Shown: positions 23,339 to 33,037 of the stretch, one piece after another
How positions within the stretch are numbered: position 1 is the first letter of the stretch
How the letters are laid out: each line of letters starts with the position of its first letter
Assembly: GCA_947631505.1 (NCBI GenBank)
Contig: CANRLR010000021.1
Location: forward strand, 1 to 46,333
Length of the DNA: 46,333 bases
Direction of reading: 5' to 3'
DNA from: an uncultured Lachnospiraceae bacterium
GTDB taxonomy: Bacteria; Bacillota; Clostridia; Lachnospirales; Lachnospiraceae
Program-made: the position numbers and the translations under genes
Notes under the pieces: generated by a model
What the model was told of the DNA's origin: nothing
Databases searched by the model: none
What the model saw: only the letters and a program-made list of their open reading frames with translations

Positions 23339-24709
23339 ATGAGCAACTTAAACGCCGGATACAGAAGTGATTGGTTACATAAGATGGCATCGGTGTGCGA
23401 AGCGAGCAGTACGATTGACTCTACTTTATTTGGTAAATATGAGGTAAAACGTGGTCTTCGCGACCTCAATGGTCAGGGAGTATTGACAGGGCTTACCGAA
23501 GTTTCGGAAATTCGTTCCCGTGAAATGGTAAATGATGAGTGGGTTCCCTGTGATGGTAAGCTGTTTTATCAGGGAATTGATATTGAAGACATTGTAGACG
23601 GATTTCTTTCTGAAAAGAGATTTGGATATGAAGAGGTTGTATATTTGTTGTTATTTGGTAAATTGCCGAATTATCAGCAGTTAGAAGAGCTGAAGGATAT
23701 GCTGGCAAATTACCGTCAGAGCCTTCCAACGAGCTTTGTAAGAGATATTATTATGAAAGCCCCGAGTGTGGATTTAATGAATACACTGGGACGAAGTGTA
23801 CTGACGCTCTATTCTTATGATGACAGGGCGGATGATACTTCGACGGAAAACGTATTAAGACAGTGTTTGCAGCTGGTGGCACTGTTTCCGATGTTTTCTG
23901 TCTATGGATATCAGGCAGCATGCTATTTTCATGAAGGTTCCAGTTTCTTTTTACACCCTCCAAAACCGGAATATTCAACGGCAGAGAATATTTTACATAT
24001 GCTTCGGCCGGATAGTGAATTTACGCCATTGGAGGCAAAAATTCTAGATATTGCACTTGTTCTTCATGCAGAACATGGTGGTGGTAATAACTCCACCTTT
24101 ACTGACCATGTTGTAACATCTTCGGGGACAGATACCTATGCGGCAATCTCTGCGGCACTTGGTTCGTTGAAAGGACCAAGACACGGAGGTGCTAATAAGA
24201 AAGTTTCCATGATGTTCGAAGACATGAAAAAGCGTGTAAAAGACTGGACGGATGAAGATGAGGTGCGGAGTTATCTTACCGCCCTCCTGAATCATAATGC
24301 ATTTGATAAAGCAGGTCTGATATATGGAATGGGGCATGCCGTTTATTCTATTTCAGATCCCCGGGCCAGAACATTTCGGAAGTTTGTGGAAAAACTGGCA
24401 GAAGAAAAGGGAATGCAGAAGGAATTTGCCCTTTATAATCTGGTAGAAAAACTGGCACCGAAAGTGATTGCAGAAGAGCGTCACATTTACAAAGGTGTCA
24501 GTGCCAACATTGATTTTTACAGTGGACTGGTATATAGTATGCTTGAGCTTCCACTGGAATTATATACGCCATTATTTGCAATTGGACGTATTGCAGGCTG
24601 GAGTGCACACCGCTTAGAAGAGCTGGTAAATGCTGGTAAAATTATTCGTCCGGCTTATAAAGCAGTGGCAAAACATAAACCGTATGTTCCGATGAACGAA
24701 CGAGAATAG
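23339..24709 (+). CDS. gltA: citrate synthase
   Basis: This 456-residue enzyme condenses oxaloacetate and acetyl-CoA. Conserved features are LFYQGIDIEDIV, the His region LHAEHGGGNNSTFTDHVV near residue 242, GSLKGPRHGGANKKV near 280, GMGHAVYSISDPRA near 328 and GRIAGWSAH near the C-terminus. The long N-terminus fits the variant common in Clostridia that lack a full TCA cycle and use it for glutamate synthesis. GAAAGGAG precedes the ATG. Specificity for citrate over methylcitrate is inferred. Confidence 0.93.
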   Translation: MSNLNAGYRSDWLHKMASVCEASSTIDSTLFGKYEVKRGLRDLNGQGVLTGLTEVSEIRSREMVNDEWVPCDGKLFYQGIDIEDIVDGFLSEKRFGYEEVVYLLLFGKLPNYQQLEELKDMLANYRQSLPTSFVRDIIMKAPSVDLMNTLGRSVLTLYSYDDRADDTSTENVLRQCLQLVALFPMFSVYGYQAACYFHEGSSFFLHPPKPEYSTAENILHMLRPDSEFTPLEAKILDIALVLHAEHGGGNNSTFTDHVVTSSGTDTYAAISAALGSLKGPRHGGANKKVSMMFEDMKKRVKDWTDEDEVRSYLTALLNHNAFDKAGLIYGMGHAVYSISDPRARTFRKFVEKLAEEKGMQKEFALYNLVEKLAPKVIAEERHIYKGVSANIDFYSGLVYSMLELPLELYTPLFAIGRIAGWSAHRLEELVNAGKIIRPAYKAVAKHKPYVPMNERE

Positions 24710-24722
24710 AGGAGGATTCCTC

Positions 24723-25091
24723 ATGAAGGAAGAACAGATTCTTTGTGCTTGTAGTGCTTATGAGCAGAAATATTATCTAAATCCCCGATTTGCTTCATTG
24801 CCCCAGCAGATTCAGGACGAACTGCAAATATTGGCAGTTACGCTGACAGAGGATGTGGGTGGTGTATTCACCATGGAGTATGATGACGATGGAAGCCTTT
24901 ATATGTCTACGACGGCAAAGGAAAATGATTTTCTCTATGACGAAATCGGCAGTCATTTGAAAATAAAACAGTACCGGGTAAAATATGCAGAGTTACTGGA
25001 GAATTTGGAAACGTATTACCGGCTGTTCATTTTGTCGGATGAAGCAGAGAGGAAAACAGCATTGGAGGAATTAGATGATACTGGCGATTGA
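24723..25091 (+). CDS. DUF6145-like small acidic protein
   Basis: This 122-residue acidic cytosolic protein begins [20 protein letters not shown] and contains [20 protein letters not shown], then [15 protein letters not shown]. It resembles the uncharacterised DUF6145 family found beside coaX in Lachnospiraceae; this assignment is from memory of the pattern. GGAGG precedes the ATG. Its last 17 bp overlap coaX, suggesting translational coupling. The function is unknown. Confidence 0.6.
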   Translation: MKEEQILCACSAYEQKYYLNPRFASLPQQIQDELQILAVTLTEDVGGVFTMEYDDDGSLYMSTTAKENDFLYDEIGSHLKIKQYRVKYAELLENLETYYRLFILSDEAERKTALEELDDTGD

Positions 25092-25845
25092 TATAGGAAA
25101 TACAAATCTTACTTTTGGACTTTTTGATGGGGACAGAATCTGTCATAAGTTTCGTCTGACTACCAGTCTTCCGAGAACCTCGGATGAGTTCGGTGTACAG
25201 ATCATGGAACAGCTGTCCCATCAGCACGTTTCCGCGAAAGATGTAGAGGACGTTATTATATGTTCGGTTGTGCCAAAGGTAATGTATTCGCTGACGAGTG
25301 GAATAAAAAAATATTTGGATTGTGATCCGATGATTGTCGGGCAGGGAACGAAGTCAGGAATTCGTATTGCAACAACAAATCCGATGGAAATCGGTGCTGA
25401 CCGTGTTGTCGATGCAGTGGGGGCTTATTTTCTGTATGGAGGTCCTGTTATTGTGATTGATTATGGTACGGCTACTACCTATGACCTTGTGACGGCAGAC
25501 GGTGCTTTTGTTGCCGGGGTGACAGCTCCGGGAATTCGGATCAGTGCAAAAGCATTGTGGAGTAACGCAGCGAAGCTTCCTGAAATTGAAATTGTGAAGC
25601 CGGAATCCATTCTGGCAAAAACAACGATAACGAGCATGCAGGCAGGACTTGTCTACGGAACGATTGGACAGGCTGAATACATTATAGATAAATTTAAGGA
25701 AGAATCTGGCTTTACCGGAGTAAAAGTGGTTGCCACTGGTGGATTAGGCAGGATTATTTCGGAGGGAACAGATAAAATCGATGTTTATGATCCGGAGCTT
25801 ACTTTGAATGGAATGCGGCTTATTTACGAGAGGACAAAGGCATGA
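25075..25845 (+). CDS. coaX: type III pantothenate kinase
   Basis: This 256-residue enzyme of the ASKHA fold phosphorylates pantothenate, the first step of CoA synthesis. [20 protein letters not shown] is the phosphate-1 motif, [12 protein letters not shown] near residue 102 and [13 protein letters not shown] near 122 hold the conserved Asp residues, and [12 protein letters not shown] near 217 is the adenosine motif. It overlaps the gene on each side (17 bp and 4 bp), so the three form one translational unit. Confidence 0.95.
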   Translation: MILAIDIGNTNLTFGLFDGDRICHKFRLTTSLPRTSDEFGVQIMEQLSHQHVSAKDVEDVIICSVVPKVMYSLTSGIKKYLDCDPMIVGQGTKSGIRIATTNPMEIGADRVVDAVGAYFLYGGPVIVIDYGTATTYDLVTADGAFVAGVTAPGIRISAKALWSNAAKLPEIEIVKPESILAKTTITSMQAGLVYGTIGQAEYIIDKFKEESGFTGVKVVATGGLGRIISEGTDKIDVYDPELTLNGMRLIYERTKA

Positions 25846-26807
25846 AAAAGCTGGCAATTGGTAATGTGGAATTAGAAGGAAACTTGATATTAGCACCAAT
25901 GGCAGGGGTTACAGACCTGCCATTTCGTATACTCTGCAAAGAACAGGGTGCGGATTTAATATGTACGGAAATGGTCAGTGCAAAAGGAATTTATTACAAC
26001 AACAAAAATACAGAAGATTTACTTCGGATTGATGAAAGGGAACGGCCGGTATCGTTACAGCTATTTGGCTCTGACCCGGAGATCTGCGGAGAGATGGCGA
26101 AGAAAATCGAAGAGCGGAATTTTGATATACTGGATTTTAACATGGGATGTCCGGTGCCCAAAGTAGTCAATAACGGTGAAGGTTCAGCACTTTTAAAGAA
26201 TATTCCACTGGCATTTAAAGTGATAGAGCGGGTGGTCAGATCCATTCATAAACCTGTGACGGTAAAAATCCGCAAAGGGTTTCAAAAAGGAGAAGAACAG
26301 GCGGTGGAGATGGCAAAGGCAATGGAACAGGCAGGGGTGTCAGCTCTTGCCGTACATGGCAGAACGAGGGAAGAATATTATAGTGGAAAAGCAGACTGGG
26401 ATATTATTGCAAAGGTGAAAGATGCGGTCTCGATTCCGGTAATCGGAAATGGGGATATTGTAACCCCTCTTGATGCAGAGAGGATGCTGGAATATACTCA
26501 TTGTGACGGTATTATGATCGGGAGAGCGGCACGGGGAAATCCTTGGATTTTTCATCAGATGAAAACTTATTTTTCTACTGGGAATCTGGAGAAAAAACCG
26601 GATTTTCCGACAGTATGCGAAACAATACTCCGGCATGCCAGAATGCAGATCGAGTGGAAGGGGCAGCTGAGGGGAATGCGGGAAATGCGTACTCATGTGG
26701 CAAGCTATACGGCAGGATATCCTCATTCAGCAGCACTGCGAAGAGCCATGAATCAGGTCGAGACTTATGAGGAATTGGAGAAATTGCTGGCAGCGTATAG
26801 AAATTAA
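25842..26807 (+). CDS. dusB: tRNA-dihydrouridine synthase
   Basis: This 321-residue FMN enzyme reduces uridines in the tRNA D-loop. It has [16 protein letters not shown] at the N-terminus, [11 protein letters not shown] with the catalytic Cys near residue 100, [19 protein letters not shown] near 175 and [17 protein letters not shown] near 205. Together these fit the DusB type. Its ATG overlaps the coaX stop (ATGA). Confidence 0.93.
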   Translation: MKKLAIGNVELEGNLILAPMAGVTDLPFRILCKEQGADLICTEMVSAKGIYYNNKNTEDLLRIDERERPVSLQLFGSDPEICGEMAKKIEERNFDILDFNMGCPVPKVVNNGEGSALLKNIPLAFKVIERVVRSIHKPVTVKIRKGFQKGEEQAVEMAKAMEQAGVSALAVHGRTREEYYSGKADWDIIAKVKDAVSIPVIGNGDIVTPLDAERMLEYTHCDGIMIGRAARGNPWIFHQMKTYFSTGNLEKKPDFPTVCETILRHARMQIEWKGQLRGMREMRTHVASYTAGYPHSAALRRAMNQVETYEELEKLLAAYRN

Positions 26808-26828
26808 GATTGATTGAATGGAACCAGA

Positions 26829-26860
26829 AAAAGGCAAATGGGTAACATTTGTCTTTTTTT
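26829..26860 (+). terminator. terminator after dusB
   Basis: AAAGGCAAATG and CATTTGTCTTT pair across a 5-base loop (GGTAA) with one G-T pair, followed by a run of eight T residues. It closes the argF-to-dusB gene run. Confidence 0.85.
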
Positions 26861-26996
26861 TGAAAATTATGTGAAATTTTTTTCATCTTCTTTACAAAAC
26901 CTGTTCATATTTATTTTGTATCCTTACAGCAGTGACAAATATAAAAGTAATTCATGATAGTTATGCAGGGACTATTGTGGAGGAAGGAGCAAAGAA

Positions 26997-28484
26997 GTGG
27001 AACAGTGGATGAAAAAGCATAGGGTGCTTGTCGTAGTGTTTATAGTTATCATACTGATTGGAATCGCAGCGGCAATCTTTTTGCCCCGCATAGTTGGAGC
27101 AGAACAGGTTCCCGAGAGACTGGTAAAAGAAAATACGGTGCAGCTAACGAAGATGGATCTGACGAGTTCTATCAGTGCTACAGGTACTATTGAGAGTGCT
27201 GCGACAAAAACTGTCAGTGCAAATGTTAATGGTGTCGAGGTCAAGAGTGTGAAAGTTAAGGAAGGAGATGCAGTAAAGAAAGGACAGACGTTATTGACTT
27301 TTGACAAGTCTGATCTGGAAGAGGCTTTACAGGAAGCGAAGGAAAACCTTTCGGAAGTAACTGTACAGACGGCAAATGAACTCCGTCAGGCAAAACGCAA
27401 GGTTTCGGAAGCACAGGAAACGTATACATCACAAAAGGAAAAATTGGCGAACAATGTATCGGAGGCAAAGGAAGAATATGAAGCTTCTAAAAAAGCGGTC
27501 TCTACTGCCAGAACGGCGGCTGAAAAACAGAAAGCACAGGAAACGCTGAAACAGACAGAATCCGCTTATGAACAGGCGAAATCGGAACAGGAAAGCACAA
27601 ACAAACAGAACAAATCCAATATCCAAACTGCCAAGGACTCGGTGACCACAGCGCAAAATAATAAGAAGAAAAGTTTGCGGGAAGCAGAAAAAACAGTGGA
27701 AGAAGCAGAAAAAACATTGGAAGAGTGTTCAGTGACAGCTCCGATGGACGGGGTTGTGACAGCAATCGATGCTGAAGTGGGCGATACCTATAGCGGCGGT
27801 GCGATGCTTGAGATTAGTGATTGTATGGATTTACTGGTTTCTACAACTGTAAGTGAATATGATATTGCAAAGGTAAAAAAGGGGCTTAAGGTAGTGATTC
27901 TGACGGACGCAACGGAAGATACGGAACTGGAAGGAACAATTACTTATGTGGCAATGACGACAGGAAGTACATTGGATTCCGGAAGTTCCAGTGGCAATAC
28001 CGGAAATAATACATCCATGTCAACAGGTACCAGCTCCTCCTCCAGCAGCACTGGATATGAGGTGCGAATTCAGATAAAGGAGAAAAATGATAATATTCGT
28101 ATAGGTATGACAGCGAAATGCAGTATTGTTCTGGAAGAGGCAGCGGATGTATATGCAGTACCATACGATGCCATTCATACCAATTCCAATGGCGGTAATG
28201 TAATTTATGTAAAGGATTCTTCCAGTGGTTCCCGTAAGGAAGTGACGGTAACAAAAGGAATGGAAAGTGATTATTATGTAGAGGTAAGTGGCAGTGATTT
28301 GAGCGAAGGCTTACAGGTCATCATTCCTTCGGATGAAACTTCTGCCGGCTCTTCTGCCAATAAAGCGGAAAAGAATTCCGGTGCACTAGATGGTTTGATA
28401 CCGGATAGCGGCAGCCGAGGAAATCATTCCGATAAAGGCGGCGGTTTTGGCGGTGGAGCACCAGCGGGCGGTCCCGGTATGTAA
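26997..28484 (+). CDS. efflux adaptor protein, HlyD/MacA-like
   Basis: This 495-residue membrane-fusion protein has an N-terminal anchor (VLVVVFIVIILIGIAAAIF), a lipoyl/barrel-sandwich half (GTIESAATKTVSANVNGVEVKSV), a long coiled coil at about 105-245, the second lipoyl half (CSVTAPMDGVVTAIDAEVG), a beta-barrel with a Ser/Gly-rich insert near 325-350, and a Gly-rich C-terminal tail. The start is GTG 26997 with AAGGAG 8 bases upstream. In monoderms such adaptors act with MacB-type ABC permeases to export peptides or drugs, and those genes follow. Confidence 0.9.
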   Translation: MEQWMKKHRVLVVVFIVIILIGIAAAIFLPRIVGAEQVPERLVKENTVQLTKMDLTSSISATGTIESAATKTVSANVNGVEVKSVKVKEGDAVKKGQTLLTFDKSDLEEALQEAKENLSEVTVQTANELRQAKRKVSEAQETYTSQKEKLANNVSEAKEEYEASKKAVSTARTAAEKQKAQETLKQTESAYEQAKSEQESTNKQNKSNIQTAKDSVTTAQNNKKKSLREAEKTVEEAEKTLEECSVTAPMDGVVTAIDAEVGDTYSGGAMLEISDCMDLLVSTTVSEYDIAKVKKGLKVVILTDATEDTELEGTITYVAMTTGSTLDSGSSSGNTGNNTSMSTGTSSSSSSTGYEVRIQIKEKNDNIRIGMTAKCSIVLEEAADVYAVPYDAIHTNSNGGNVIYVKDSSSGSRKEVTVTKGMESDYYVEVSGSDLSEGLQVIIPSDETSAGSSANKAEKNSGALDGLIPDSGSRGNHSDKGGGFGGGAPAGGPGM

Positions 28485-28495
28485 GGAGGTGTGAC

Positions 28496-29206
28496 ATGGA
28501 AGAGAAACCTACGGTAATTGACTTGCAGGGGATTGTAAAGCGCTTTTATATTGGAAAACCAAACGAACTGGAAATTCTTCATGGAATTGATTTGCAGGTA
28601 AAGGAAGGAGAGTTTATCTCTATTGTGGGAGAATCCGGTTCGGGAAAATCCACATTCATGAATATTATCGGAGCACTGGACCGCCCGACAGAGGGAGAAT
28701 ATCATCTGGCGGGAGTGGATGTGTGTCATGCGAAAGATAAGTATTTATCGGAAATAAGGAATCAACAGATTGGTTTTGTATTTCAGACTTATAATCTGAT
28801 TGCCCGCACTACGGCACTCTCCAACGTAGAATTGCCGATGTTGTATGCAGGACTCGGGAAAAAGGAGCGGACGGAGCGGGCCAAAGAGCTTCTTGCTATG
28901 GTCGGAATGGAAGACCGTATGAGCCACCGTTCGGATGAGCTGTCCGGTGGTCAGAAACAACGAGTTGCCATTGCCCGTGCCATGGGAAATAATCCCTCTA
29001 TTATTCTTGCCGATGAACCGACAGGGGCACTGGATTCTAAGACGGGACGGATGATTATGGATATCTTTCATAAGCTCCATAAAGAGCAGGGAAAATCCAT
29101 TATTCTCATTACCCATTCCCGAGAGCTGGCAGAGGAAACAGAGCGGATCGTGACACTAAAGGATGGTGAGATTATCGGAGAGAGAGGGGAAAGCCGGTTA
29201 TGCTGA
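28496..29206 (+). CDS. ABC transporter ATPase, MacB/LolD-like
   Basis: This 236-residue ATPase has Walker A GESGSGKS near residue 44, the Q-loop FVFQTYNLIARTTALSNVELPM, signature LSGGQKQRVAIARA near 146, Walker B ILADEPTGALD and the H-loop ITHSRE. It powers the efflux complex formed with the adjacent adaptor and permease. GGAGG precedes the ATG. The 3' end overlaps the permease gene by 7 bp. Confidence 0.94.
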   Translation: MEEKPTVIDLQGIVKRFYIGKPNELEILHGIDLQVKEGEFISIVGESGSGKSTFMNIIGALDRPTEGEYHLAGVDVCHAKDKYLSEIRNQQIGFVFQTYNLIARTTALSNVELPMLYAGLGKKERTERAKELLAMVGMEDRMSHRSDELSGGQKQRVAIARAMGNNPSIILADEPTGALDSKTGRMIMDIFHKLHKEQGKSIILITHSRELAEETERIVTLKDGEIIGERGESRLC

Positions 29207-30495
29207 TATGGGAAAATATAAAGCTTGCTCTTCAGGGGCTTCGCAGTAATAAAATGCGTGCCCTCTTAACAATGCTTGGTATTATAATTGGTATCGGTTC
29301 TGTTATCGCGATTATGACCGTGAGCTCCTCACTGACCAATTCCATTACGGATACATTTGCCGAAATGGGAGCCAATAATGTTACTGTCGGACTGAAACAA
29401 CAATCCGAAGAGCAGGAGACTCGGAGCAATGGTATGAAATTTGGTGTATCTAACCGGAGAATCAGTTTGGAGGAAGAAGACCGGATTACCGACGAGATGA
29501 TAGAGGAAGTAAAGAAAAAATATTCTACAGAAGTAGGATGCGTTTCTCTCGAAGAGTCCGTGGGAAGTGGTACAGTAAAATCAGGAGAGAATTCTGCCAA
29601 TGTGACCTTGTCGGGAATCAATACCGGCTTTTTTAACACGAACGAGCTGACATTGCTGACAGGGCGTTTTCTGACAGAGGATGATGTCACCGGAAGTAAA
29701 AGCGTCATCATGGTGTCGAATAAAGTAGTGGAGAATATTTTTGACGGTGATAATAATGCGGCACTTGGTCAGAAGATAAATATTGATATTAATAATGTAT
29801 ATTACAGCTTTTATATTGTGGGAGTATATGAGTATGATGAAGATGCTGATTCCTTTTCCTCGGATTCCGATGAGGATGTGACTACGTCAGCATATCTGCC
29901 GATTACGACAGGAAAGCAGACAATGCATACCGACGACGGCTATGAGAAGTTTACTATTGTGACAAATTCAACCGTGGAAAGTGTAACGGATTTTGCGGAT
30001 GAGATTGCAGCTTATATGAATCAGAAATTTTATGTGCAAAATGAAGATTATCAGATCAGTACGACAACAATGAGTACCATGACGGACTCCATGAACGAAA
30101 TGATTGGAACCGTTTCTGTTGCCATTGCCTTTATTGCAGGAATTTCTCTTTTGGTAGGAGGAATCGGTGTGATGAATATCATGCTGGTATCGATTACCGA
30201 GCGTACACGGGAAATTGGAACGAGGAAGGCACTGGGGGCAAAAAACAGCTCCATACGGCTCCAGTTCATAATAGAGTCGGTTATTTTGTGCCTGATCGGT
30301 GGCGTTCTTGGTATTATTCTCGGATTGATACTCGGAGCTGTGGCGGCCTCTATGCTCGGCTATTCGGCAGCAGCACCACTGGCAGCAATTGCAGGCTCGG
30401 TAGTATTTTCTATGGTCATTGGAGTATTCTTTGGATATTATCCGGCGAACAAGGCGGCAAAAATGAACCCGATTGAAGCTCTGCGTTATGAATAG
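29200..30495 (+). CDS. ABC transporter permease, MacB/FtsX family
   Basis: This 431-residue protein has the MacB layout: one N-terminal helix (LLTMLGIIIGIGSVIAIMTV), a large extracellular MacB_PCD domain at about 45-285, and three C-terminal helices beginning AFIAGISLLVGGIGVMNIML and followed by SITERTREIGTRKALGAK, the FtsX coupling motif. MacB proteins move substrate by mechanotransmission and do not form a channel. It overlaps the ATPase gene by 7 bp and ends before a shared terminator. Confidence 0.94.
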   Translation: MLIWENIKLALQGLRSNKMRALLTMLGIIIGIGSVIAIMTVSSSLTNSITDTFAEMGANNVTVGLKQQSEEQETRSNGMKFGVSNRRISLEEEDRITDEMIEEVKKKYSTEVGCVSLEESVGSGTVKSGENSANVTLSGINTGFFNTNELTLLTGRFLTEDDVTGSKSVIMVSNKVVENIFDGDNNAALGQKINIDINNVYYSFYIVGVYEYDEDADSFSSDSDEDVTTSAYLPITTGKQTMHTDDGYEKFTIVTNSTVESVTDFADEIAAYMNQKFYVQNEDYQISTTTMSTMTDSMNEMIGTVSVAIAFIAGISLLVGGIGVMNIMLVSITERTREIGTRKALGAKNSSIRLQFIIESVILCLIGGVLGIILGLILGAVAASMLGYSAAAPLAAIAGSVVFSMVIGVFFGYYPANKAAKMNPIEALRYE

Positions 30496-30511
30496 TAATT
30501 GAGCGGTTCCT

Positions 30512-30555
30512 AAAAGGCCGTACAGGAGTATTTTCCCGTACGGCCTTTTGAGTTT
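30512..30555. terminator. bidirectional terminator between convergent operons
   Basis: AAAAGGCCGTAC (30512-30523) and GTACGGCCTTTT (30538-30549) form a perfect 12-bp stem with A-run and T-run on both sides. It serves the exporter operon on the plus strand and the sigma-factor operon on the minus strand. Confidence 0.9.
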
Positions 30556-31003
30556 ATTTGTTTGCGTTTTTTTTGGCTTCTTTGATAATAATTGTAGTGC
30601 TGGCTTTTTTCTCGTCATCTGTTTCCTTTACTTCTGGTTTTTTAATTTCGATATCGTAGTCATCACTGTATTTTTTTATTTTGACATCTACACCGTCTTT
30701 CTTATAGTGGTAGTCTGGATCGGATATCTCGATGTTTGGTTGAGCCATTTTTTTTACTTTGTTCATTAAGTGTCCGCCAGTAGCAGCGTCAACACCAATG
30801 ATTCCGCCGGCAAGTAAAGTAATTGCGAGTACAGCAGCTACGGCTATTTTATGAATTTTAATTTTCATGAAATCTACTTCCTTCCTATCAAATAATTGAT
30901 GTTTTACATTCTGTAGAATATCCGGAGAGTTATTTACTCCGCACAGATTATCCTCTGGAATGTATTGTTGCATGATATCGAATAAATTGTTGTTTCTATT
31001 CAT
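30554..31003 (-). CDS. single-pass membrane protein downstream of a sigma factor (candidate anti-sigma)
   Basis: The protein has 149 residues. A polar N-terminal 45 residues (NNLFDIMQQYIPEDNLCGVN, LFDRKEVDF) is followed by one membrane helix (IAVAAVLAITLLAGGIIGVDA) and a charged outside tail rich in Lys, Asp and Glu. The layout and overlap with the sigma gene suit an anti-sigma factor, but no known zinc-binding anti-sigma motif (HxxxCxxC) is present, so this is inference. ATG 31003 is better spaced from GGAGG than ATG 31009. Confidence 0.6.
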   Translation of the reverse strand: MNRNNNLFDIMQQYIPEDNLCGVNNSPDILQNVKHQLFDRKEVDFMKIKIHKIAVAAVLAITLLAGGIIGVDAATGGHLMNKVKKMAQPNIEISDPDYHYKKDGVDVKIKKYSDDYDIEIKKPEVKETDDEKKASTTIIIKEAKKNANK

Positions 31004-31535
31004 ACCCATGTTCCTCCAATCTTTGTTTGCAGCGTTTTCGAATTCGATGTAATGTCATCTTAACTTTGGAATCCGTCAGTTCATATCGTTCTGCGATACT
31101 GTGTATTTTTTCGTAATAATAATAGTAGAGGAGAAAAATTTCACGGTCTAAAGGAGAAAATTCCTGCAGTGTATTTTCCACAATGGCGAGTTGTTCTTTT
31201 TGCTCCAAATTCGCACATAGAATATCTTCCTCTCCGGCATCCCAATCTTCCAATGGAGAAGTGAGATGATAGGAACGCAATTTATTACGTGCAGCATTTC
31301 TGGCTATGCTGACCAGATACGGTTTCAGGGGGCGGTGTTTATCGAGTTGTTTTGCATACCGCCATAGGTTCCAAAAAATGTCGGATACGGTTTCTTCCAC
31401 ATCTTCCGGCTGCATGGCATCACCAAGTATGTTGTTTACTATGGTATAGACATAACCACCATAGCAATCAATTACTTGGCGAAGTACCTTTTCTTTCTTC
31501 TTTTTAAGCCCCTGAATAAAGTATACGTCGTCCAT
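30996..31535 (-). CDS. ECF-type sigma-70 family RNA polymerase sigma factor
   Basis: This 179-residue sigma factor has region 2 (VIDCYGGYVYTIVNNILGDA, DVEETVSDIFWNLWRY, PLKPYLVSIARNAARNKLR) and region 4 (LQEFSPLDREIFLLYYYYYE, SIAERYELTDSKVKMTLHRI). Such factors redirect RNA polymerase in response to a signal, usually at the envelope. GGAGG sits 6 bases before the ATG at 31535. It overlaps the membrane protein gene by 8 bp and converges on the exporter operon. Confidence 0.9.
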   Translation of the reverse strand: MDDVYFIQGLKKKKEKVLRQVIDCYGGYVYTIVNNILGDAMQPEDVEETVSDIFWNLWRYAKQLDKHRPLKPYLVSIARNAARNKLRSYHLTSPLEDWDAGEEDILCANLEQKEQLAIVENTLQEFSPLDREIFLLYYYYYEKIHSIAERYELTDSKVKMTLHRIRKRCKQRLEEHGYE

Positions 31536-31624
31536 CGTTACCTCCTATGCTGCATTTGAAAAGCTTGTCGACTAGCCATTTCATTATTATATACACTAGT
31601 TGTGAAGAAATGGTCACAGATTGA

Positions 31625-31653
31625 TTGATTTTTTTGAGAAAACTCGGTATACT
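31625..31653 (+). promoter_or_regulatory. candidate promoter of the glycerophosphodiesterase gene
   Basis: TTGATT (31625-31630), a 17-base spacer and TATACT (31648-31653) lie just before GAGGTGA and the start at 31672. The leader would be very short. Confidence 0.5.
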
Positions 31654-31671
31654 GGAAAAAGAGGTGACAGA

Positions 31672-32406
31672 ATGAAGATTAAGCGAATTGCCCACCGGGG
31701 ATTCTCATCGGAAGCTCCGGAGAATACTCGTGTCTCTTTTGCGATGGCAGTGGAAGGGGCTTTTTATGGTGTGGAATGTGATATTTGGAAAACAAAAGAC
31801 GGTGAATATGTAGTTTCTCACGATGGACATTTGCTGCGTATGTGCGGAGTGGATAAATATATTCCGGAAATGACTTACGCTGAAGTCTGCTCTTATCCGG
31901 TGACAGGTGGGAAAAAACGGGGAAATTATCCGGTGCAATATTTGATTTCATTTCGGGAATATTTATCTATAATGACACGGAATGAAACCATACATCCGGT
32001 TATTGAACTGAAAGTAGATTATACAATTGCAGAACTTGGAGAGATTGTTTCTTTAGTGGGAAAATATGGGCTGTGGGAGCGGACGATTTTTATCAGTATG
32101 TATCCGTCTGTTTTATTGCGGTTGAAAGAGGAATACAATTTTCCGGCAGAACGGCTGCAGTATGTTTATGGTGTGCCGTGGGAGATAAAGTTCCGCCCGG
32201 TTGGTTTAGAACTGGAACAATGGCTTATTGAAAACCGTATTAATTTGGACACCCGCTATTCGCTGGTAAACAAAGGGAATATTATGCGGCTTCAGGCAGC
32301 AGGGATTGAAATTAATGTGTGGACGGTTAATACGGAGAAGGAGTTCCGGCAGATGACGGAGGAGCTCGGGGTGGATTATATAACGTCGAACTACTATTTT
32401 CAGTAG
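31672..32406 (+). CDS. glycerophosphodiester phosphodiesterase
   Basis: This 244-residue enzyme releases glycerol-3-phosphate from deacylated phospholipids. GDPD motifs are present: IAHRGFSSEAPENT near residue 6 (catalytic His and Arg), ECDIWKTKDGEYVVSHDGHL near 38 (Glu, Asp and second His), IELKVDY near 122 and NVWTVNTEKEF near 218. No signal peptide is seen, so it is probably cytosolic. GAGGTGA supports ATG 31672. Confidence 0.92.
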   Translation: MKIKRIAHRGFSSEAPENTRVSFAMAVEGAFYGVECDIWKTKDGEYVVSHDGHLLRMCGVDKYIPEMTYAEVCSYPVTGGKKRGNYPVQYLISFREYLSIMTRNETIHPVIELKVDYTIAELGEIVSLVGKYGLWERTIFISMYPSVLLRLKEEYNFPAERLQYVYGVPWEIKFRPVGLELEQWLIENRINLDTRYSLVNKGNIMRLQAAGIEINVWTVNTEKEFRQMTEELGVDYITSNYYFQ

Positions 32407-32433
32407 AAAAATGATATGAAATGGAGAGTGTAT

Positions 32434-33012
32434 ATGAAGTTCTTAAAACAATTAAAATGGAATTTAATTTTATTGGCAGTATTTTTTATTGCCCTTGGGG
32501 TGGTGCTTATCCTGTCACCGGGGGCGACAATGAAAACAATCTGTTATATTTTGGCAGCGATTCTGATTGTAGTCGGTGTAGTATTTCTTGCTAACTATCT
32601 GCGTAATGACATTGTGGGAATCATTTACCGATATGATCTCGTTATAGGGCTCAGTGCTATTCTTGGTGGTATTTTGGTTATTATTAAAGTAGAGCAGTTA
32701 ACCGAACTGATTCCGGCGGTACTTGGTTTTCTTGTGACCATCAGCGGAATTTTGAAAATGCAAAATTCCATTGATATGCTGCGCCTAGGACACGGCACAT
32801 GGTATGTGGCATTTGCCATGGCAATAATCAATATCGTGTTTGGCGTACTGCTTTTGATGAATCCGTTTGGCACAATGGAACTGCTTCTTATGTGGCTTGG
32901 TATTGGATTTGTTTATAGCGGGGCAACGGATTTATATGTGACGATTTCCATTTCCCATAAGTTGAGTAAAATGAATCTTAGTACGGAGATAATACCATCT
33001 GAGGAAGAATAA
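32434..33012 (+). CDS. DUF308 / HdeD-like membrane protein
   Basis: This 192-residue protein has six hydrophobic segments in three repeated helix pairs, for example LILLAVFFIALGVVLILSPG and VAFAMAIINIVFGVLLLMNP, each ending with the P(G/F)xxM pattern of DUF308 (HdeD) proteins. The role in Firmicutes is unknown; HdeD in E. coli is linked to acid stress. ATG 32434 is better placed after GGAGAG than ATG 32416. It follows the phosphodiesterase gene closely. Confidence 0.8.
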   Translation: MKFLKQLKWNLILLAVFFIALGVVLILSPGATMKTICYILAAILIVVGVVFLANYLRNDIVGIIYRYDLVIGLSAILGGILVIIKVEQLTELIPAVLGFLVTISGILKMQNSIDMLRLGHGTWYVAFAMAIINIVFGVLLLMNPFGTMELLLMWLGIGFVYSGATDLYVTISISHKLSKMNLSTEIIPSEEE

Positions 33013-33037
33013 AGTTTTTACAATCAATGGAGGAATT

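Noticed and set aside
29968-30618. Minus-strand frame opposite the ABC permease and across the terminator
   Set aside because: It runs through a strong bidirectional terminator and has no protein-like pattern.
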